Shown here: positions 61,091 to 64,000 of the stretch, piece after piece
Layout: each line of letters begins with the position of its first letter
How positions within the stretch are numbered: position 1 is the first letter of the stretch
From: UBA2177 sp964452735
GTDB taxonomy: Bacteria; Patescibacteriota; Dojkabacteria; SC72
NCBI GenBank assembly: GCA_964452735.1
Contig: CAYVNA010000001.1
Coordinates: 9,222 to 73,221 of the forward strand
Direction of reading: 5' to 3'
DNA length: 64,000 nt
The notes under the pieces: generated by a model
What the model saw: only the letters and a program-made list of their open reading frames with translations
Told to the model about the DNA's origin: nothing
Database searches by the model: none
Made by a program: the position numbers and the translations under genes

Positions 61091-62356
61091 ATGAAAAAAA
61101 TAATAGAAAATATCAAATCGATATTTAAGACTAAAGAAATTCGGGATAAGATAATATTTTCACTGATAATCCTATTCGTATATAGAGTTCTTTCTGCAGT
61201 ACCAGTATCAGGTATCCCTGCGGAAGCGATAAAAAAGCTTTTCGAAGGAACTGGTCTTGGTGATATCCTCTCGACCGTCTCTGGTGGAGTACTTGAAAAT
61301 GCCTCTATTGTAGCGATCGGTTTGACTCCATACATAAACGCTTCCATTATATTCCAACTACTAGGTACAGTTATCCCTAAGTTAGAAGAATTAAGCAAGG
61401 AGGGTCCAGAAGGAAGAAGGAAGATATCAATGTATACTAGAATAGCAACTGTGCCGTTAGCAATACTTCAGTCCTTCGTAATTTATTCAACCTTAAGAGG
61501 CTTTGGATTGATAGAGAATCTTGAAGTATTAGAACTTATAGCGATGTCGGCAACCCTTACTGCGGGCTCTATAATAATGATGTGGTTTGGTGAACTCTTA
61601 TCCGAGGATGGTATAGGGGGAGGTTCCTCATACCTCATTATGTTAGGTATATTATCTGGTATCCCTGGGACATTAAGATCCAATCTACTAACAATGGATT
61701 CGTTCCAGAAGATTGTATTCACACTATTTACTGTAGTTTTGATAATCTCTGTAATCATCATCACCCAGGCTGAGAGACAGATAAAAATACAATATTCAAG
61801 AAGAGTTAGAACAGGTGGAGCATTAGAAAGTTACTTACCCATAAAGCTAACCCAGTCTGGGGTAATGCCGGTTATATTCTCGATGGCTTTCCTTTCCTTC
61901 CCTCAGCTAATTGGGAAATTTTTAATTAGTAGAAACTTTAATGACATCATCACAAAATACTCAGAAAAAGCCCTAGAATACCTAGATAATCCATACATAT
62001 TTAATGGGTTATCCTTCATTCTTGTTGTTGCATTCTCATTCTTCTATCTAACTGTTGTTTTCAAGACAGATGAAATTGCGGAGAACCTTCAAAAGCAAGG
62101 AGCATTCATACAAGGAATACGTCCTGGGGAGAAAACATCCGATTACCTACAAAAGGTAGCTTTCAGACTTGCTTCGGTGGGTGCCGTATTCTTGGCGCTA
62201 TTATCGATCCTTCCAGATATCTTGGTTAGAACGGGACTAATCTCTAGTGCAATATTCTCAGGAACTGGGTTACTCATTGTTGTTGGTGTTATCCTGGATA
62301 TAAAAAGACAGATAGAGTCGATGAGAACAACCAGAAGTTACGACAAATATCTATAA
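61091..62356 (+). CDS. secY: Preprotein translocase subunit SecY
   Basis: SecY is the channel of the Sec translocon. The 421-residue protein has ten hydrophobic helices. Landmarks are the plug region PVSGIPAEAI, GLTPYINASIIFQLL in TM2b, GIGGGSSYLIMLGI in the TM4/5 area, TQAERQIKIQYSRR in the C4 loop region and LPIKLTQSGVMPVIF. The C-terminus KTDEIAENLQKQGAFIQGIR and late helices are normal. adk, its usual neighbour, lies 690 bases on, separated by a small transposase element. Confidence 0.97.
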   Translation: MKKIIENIKSIFKTKEIRDKIIFSLIILFVYRVLSAVPVSGIPAEAIKKLFEGTGLGDILSTVSGGVLENASIVAIGLTPYINASIIFQLLGTVIPKLEELSKEGPEGRRKISMYTRIATVPLAILQSFVIYSTLRGFGLIENLEVLELIAMSATLTAGSIIMMWFGELLSEDGIGGGSSYLIMLGILSGIPGTLRSNLLTMDSFQKIVFTLFTVVLIISVIIITQAERQIKIQYSRRVRTGGALESYLPIKLTQSGVMPVIFSMAFLSFPQLIGKFLISRNFNDIITKYSEKALEYLDNPYIFNGLSFILVVAFSFFYLTVVFKTDEIAENLQKQGAFIQGIRPGEKTSDYLQKVAFRLASVGAVFLALLSILPDILVRTGLISSAIFSGTGLLIVVGVILDIKRQIESMRTTRSYDKYL

Positions 62357-62372
62357 TCCCATCTATCGCTAT

Positions 62373-62384
62373 GTTGAACATAGT
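62373..62384 (+). repeat. Left copy of 12-bp direct repeat
   Basis: GTTGAACATAGT, 16 bases after the secY stop; identical to the copy at 63023-63034 upstream of adk. Confidence 0.85.
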
Positions 62385-62438
62385 TATTTTGCTTCTTAGT
62401 AGAGTATTTTCTAGGGAAATTTTTCCTTCCAGCTCTTC

Positions 62439-62912
62439 CTATAGGGTTGTCCCTTTCCCCTTTATATCCTCGAGATAAAGGTTTATTAAGGTTTCATTCT
62501 CAAATACCCAGGGGTAGGTGTTATGTTCATAGTGCCAGTTACTTAGTATATATTTGATTACAATCTTCAATTGATCTTTGTTTCTGATCGGTCTAGTTTT
62601 GTACCTCCCTTGGAAAAGATGCCCTTTTAGTCCATACTTTGAATTAATGTACTTGCTGTATCCAGTCCCAAATTTTTGCATTACAAAACTAATATGTGGT
62701 TTTCCCTTTTGTTTACCAAGTATATGGTAATGATTTGGCATTATGCAAAAGCAAACCAAGTCGAAATGATGATCTCTGAAATTCTTCTTAAGGAGGTTAT
62801 TAAAAAACACATAATCTTTGATATCCTTACAAATCTCCTCCTTACGATTCCCCCTGTTGTAAATGTGTAGGAGATCATTCATTCGATATATATATTGTTC
62901 AGTTCTTCTCAT
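62439..62912 (-). CDS. REP-associated/IS200-like tyrosine transposase (Y1_Tnp)
   Basis: The 157-residue protein is a HUH single-strand endonuclease of the IS200/RAYT type. The HUH motif is PNHYH (His61 and His63), and a catalytic tyrosine candidate lies in GYSKYIN (Tyr85 or Tyr88). HLFQGRYKTRPI and YILSNWHYE match the usual GHvfQgRyk...yI..NP. The first ATG gives a basic lead; MNDLLHIYNRGN at residue 11 is another possible start. It interrupts the secY-adk linkage on the opposite strand. The frame is intact, so it may be active. Confidence 0.85.
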   Translation of the reverse strand: MRRTEQYIYRMNDLLHIYNRGNRKEEICKDIKDYVFFNNLLKKNFRDHHFDLVCFCIMPNHYHILGKQKGKPHISFVMQKFGTGYSKYINSKYGLKGHLFQGRYKTRPIRNKDQLKIVIKYILSNWHYEHNTYPWVFENETLINLYLEDIKGKGTTL

Positions 62913-63001
62913 ATTAAAGTATGGTGACCAGAGATTAAAATGGGGTTAAATATCCCCTATAACTGGGGAAAGGACCAGTCATTTATCTTCCGAAGCCTTT
63001 G

Positions 63002-63010
63002 TGCTACAAT
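63002..63010 (+). promoter_or_regulatory. Extended -10 promoter of adk
   Basis: TGCTACAAT (hexamer 63005-63010) lies 36 bases before the adk ATG. It falls inside the inserted segment, so the element seems to supply adk with a promoter. Confidence 0.45.
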
Positions 63011-63022
63011 ATTTCTAACTAA

Positions 63023-63034
63023 GTTGAACATAGT
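63023..63034 (+). repeat. Right copy of 12-bp direct repeat
   Basis: GTTGAACATAGT, 12 bases before the adk ATG; identical to the copy at 62373-62384. Confidence 0.85.
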
Positions 63035-63046
63035 AAATCTACTTGT

Positions 63047-63691
63047 ATGACGATTCTTTTTCATGGGCCTTCAGGTAGCGGCAAGGATACACAGGTAGAA
63101 TTACTTGTAAAGAAGTATGCATTTGAAAATATTGGGACAGGAGAGATGTTTAGGAAGATGTATGCAGAGGGTGATATGGATGCGATTAAGGCGTATGAGT
63201 ACTACTCAAGGGGGAAATTTGTCCCAAACGATATAGTGTATAAGATGTTTGAAAACTGGCTGGAGAAGTTTGATCGAACAAAGAACTGGGCTTTGGTTTC
63301 GGTGGTGAGGGATTTTGATCAGATTGCTCTTCTAGATTCCCTTCTTGAGAAGAAAAATAAGAAGTTGGATTACTTCGTTCACTTCAAACTTTCTGAAGAG
63401 ATTGCAATAGAAAGGAGATCACTGCGTAGTACCTGTTCTAATTGTGGTGCCACCTATCATGCGAAATATAAAAAGGAAAAAGTTGAAGGATATTGTGATA
63501 AATGTGGTACGAAATTAACACAAAGGGTTGATGATACTGTCGAGAAAACGAAGAGTCTTTTTGCTGAGTATAATAGAACCATCTCTCCGATCCTTGAAGA
63601 ATACCGCAACAGAGGGATTTTAATAGAGATAGATGCTTCTCCTTCGATCGAGGAAATACATCAAAATGTTGTTAAGGCTTTGAACTTGTAA
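63047..63691 (+). CDS. adk: Adenylate kinase-like NMP kinase, divergent
   Basis: Adenylate kinase converts ATP and AMP to two ADP. The 214-residue protein has a P-loop GPSGSGKDT (7-15; usually GxPGxGKGT, so Gly becomes Asp), GTGEMFR (usually sTGDmlR) and a Zn-type LID domain with CSNCG and CDKCG. QRVDDTVEKT follows. The DGFPR segment that contacts AMP reads VSVVRDF, keeping only Arg, and the late Arg of RxRL is Ser. Position after secY supports adk. Substrate preference could have shifted. Confidence 0.85.
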   Translation: MTILFHGPSGSGKDTQVELLVKKYAFENIGTGEMFRKMYAEGDMDAIKAYEYYSRGKFVPNDIVYKMFENWLEKFDRTKNWALVSVVRDFDQIALLDSLLEKKNKKLDYFVHFKLSEEIAIERRSLRSTCSNCGATYHAKYKKEKVEGYCDKCGTKLTQRVDDTVEKTKSLFAEYNRTISPILEEYRNRGILIEIDASPSIEEIHQNVVKALNL

Positions 63692-63701
63692 ATATCTCAA
63701 A

Positions 63702-63794
63702 TTTTTGTTATGCTGTCTCTGTTCCTTTGGTAGTAGTGATACTCCCAATATTAAAGTACTTTTTGTTGAATTAAAGCTGTTCCTTTGATATAAT
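63702..63794 (+). repeat. Diverged tandem copy of the infA promoter region
   Basis: TTTTTGTT, 9 variable bases and CTGTTCCTTTG occur at 63702-63729 and again at 63760-63787. The second copy continues into TATAAT; the first continues GTAGTAG, which is not a usable -10. Confidence 0.6.
63766..63794 (+). promoter_or_regulatory. Promoter of infA
   Basis: TTGAAT (63766-63771), a 17-base spacer and an extended TGATATAAT (hexamer 63789-63794). The leader is about 24 bases and contains AAAGGA (63813-63818) 6 bases before the ATG, a rare clear Shine-Dalgarno site here. Confidence 0.7.
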
Positions 63795-63824
63795 TCTGAG
63801 GATTCTATTTACAAAGGATGCTCT

Positions 63825-64000
63825 ATGAAAGAAAGTAAAACGGTATTTGAATTTGAGGGAGTAGTTAAGGAATGTTTACCTAACACGCAGTTTCTCGTAG
63901 AGATAGATGTAGAGGGTAATAAGCATCTTGTTACTGGTTATCTCTCTGGCAAGATGAGGATGCACTACATCCGCATATTAGAGGGAGATAAGGTAAAGAT
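63825..64000 (+). CDS. infA: Translation initiation factor IF-1 (partial, 3' end outside window)
   Basis: IF-1 blocks the A site during initiation. The 58 visible residues show the OB fold: FEFEGVVKECLPNTQFLVEI, then GYLSGKMRMHYIRILEGDKV (usual form: hisGKmR.n.IrIlpGDkV). About 15 residues are missing at the window edge. Its place after secY-adk matches the usual order, except that map is absent. It has its own promoter and a Shine-Dalgarno sequence. Confidence 0.95.
   Translation, partial: MKESKTVFEFEGVVKECLPNTQFLVEIDVEGNKHLVTGYLSGKMRMHYIRILEGDKVK

Larger units (their letters stand above)
62373..63034. mobile_element. Tyrosine-transposase insertion flanked by 12-bp direct repeats
   Basis: The 12-base sequence GTTGAACATAGT occurs at 62373-62384 and again, identical and in the same orientation, at 63023-63034. 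Between them lie the transposase gene and about 110 bases before adk. Removing one repeat and the interior would leave secY and adk about 40 bases apart, the normal arrangement. Inside, CCTTTCCCC (62452-62460) near the transposase stop mirrors GGGGAAAGG downstream of the transposase start as a short inverted repeat. Confidence 0.55.

Noticed and set aside
1..64000. Recoding of TGA as glycine or tryptophan
   Set aside because: TGA terminates normal-length genes (nucleotidyltransferase-like gene at 4636, sortase substrate at 35346, pcrA at 45380), and GGN is used freely for glycine.
1..64000. Restriction-modification, CRISPR-Cas, toxin-antitoxin or prophage genes
   Set aside because: Looked for in all open frames; no recognisable defence or phage family was found.

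Overview
The window is an AT-rich, gene-dense bacterial chromosome segment. There are two short runs of N (23367-23378 and 35388-35397), no rRNA, tRNA or CRISPR, and no gene-free stretch longer than about 150 bases. It looks like a member of the Candidate Phyla Radiation (Patescibacteria). The S10-spc ribosomal cluster has no L30 gene between S5 and L15, which is a known hallmark of that radiation. AlaRS and IF-2 are short, envelope genes are Gram-positive-like (sortase, LCP protein, MltG), and a PrgI/VirB4/VirB6-type secretion gene set is present. TGA is an ordinary stop, which argues against the recoded Gracilibacteria/Absconditabacteria. I cannot fix the phylum; Dojkabacteria (WS6) or a Microgenomates-like lineage would fit, and that is inference.

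Layout. 1-3.8 kb (minus): a VirB4-like ATPase running off the left edge, a small VirB4-N-terminal-like protein and PrgI. 3.8-8.9 kb: a nucleotidyltransferase-like gene, recF, lepA, two membrane proteins and rpsT. 9-21.4 kb: anchored Ig-like surface proteins, then a long minus-strand block (sortase, solute-binding protein, Ig-domain protein, alaS, ruvX, mltG, LCP protein, holA, DUF11 protein). 21.4-27.8 kb (plus): dnaJ, then nusA-infB-rpsO-pnp. 27.8-29.5 kb (minus): two rRNA methyltransferases. 29.6-43.3 kb (plus): a surface/secretion block with fibronectin-III-like proteins, a sortase substrate, a VirB6-like protein, an M23-peptidase protein and an amidase-fold protein. 43.4-47.8 kb: UvrD/PcrA helicase, a G5/lysozyme-like protein and a TPR protein. 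47.9-64 kb: fusA, a glycosyltransferase, tuf, the S10-spc ribosomal cluster, secY, a small tyrosine transposase, adk and the start of infA.

The most unusual signal is in the translation factors. EF-Tu and EF-G have both lost the aspartate of the guanine-reading G4 motif (NKxD becomes NKFG in EF-Tu and NKIN in EF-G). Both have gained an aspartate at the G5 serine (GSA becomes GDA and GDS). IF-2 and LepA in the same window keep NKxD. This looks like a paired relocation of the base-reading carboxylate. EF-Tu also has an altered switch I (RGITI becomes KSITV).

A second theme is gene expression. Several genes have a TATAAT-like -10 box 5-7 bases before the ATG, which predicts leaderless mRNAs. 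Many others have TTTAAAT rather than a clear Shine-Dalgarno sequence before the start. Strong hairpins lie in the leaders of nusA and pnp and between tuf and rpsJ.
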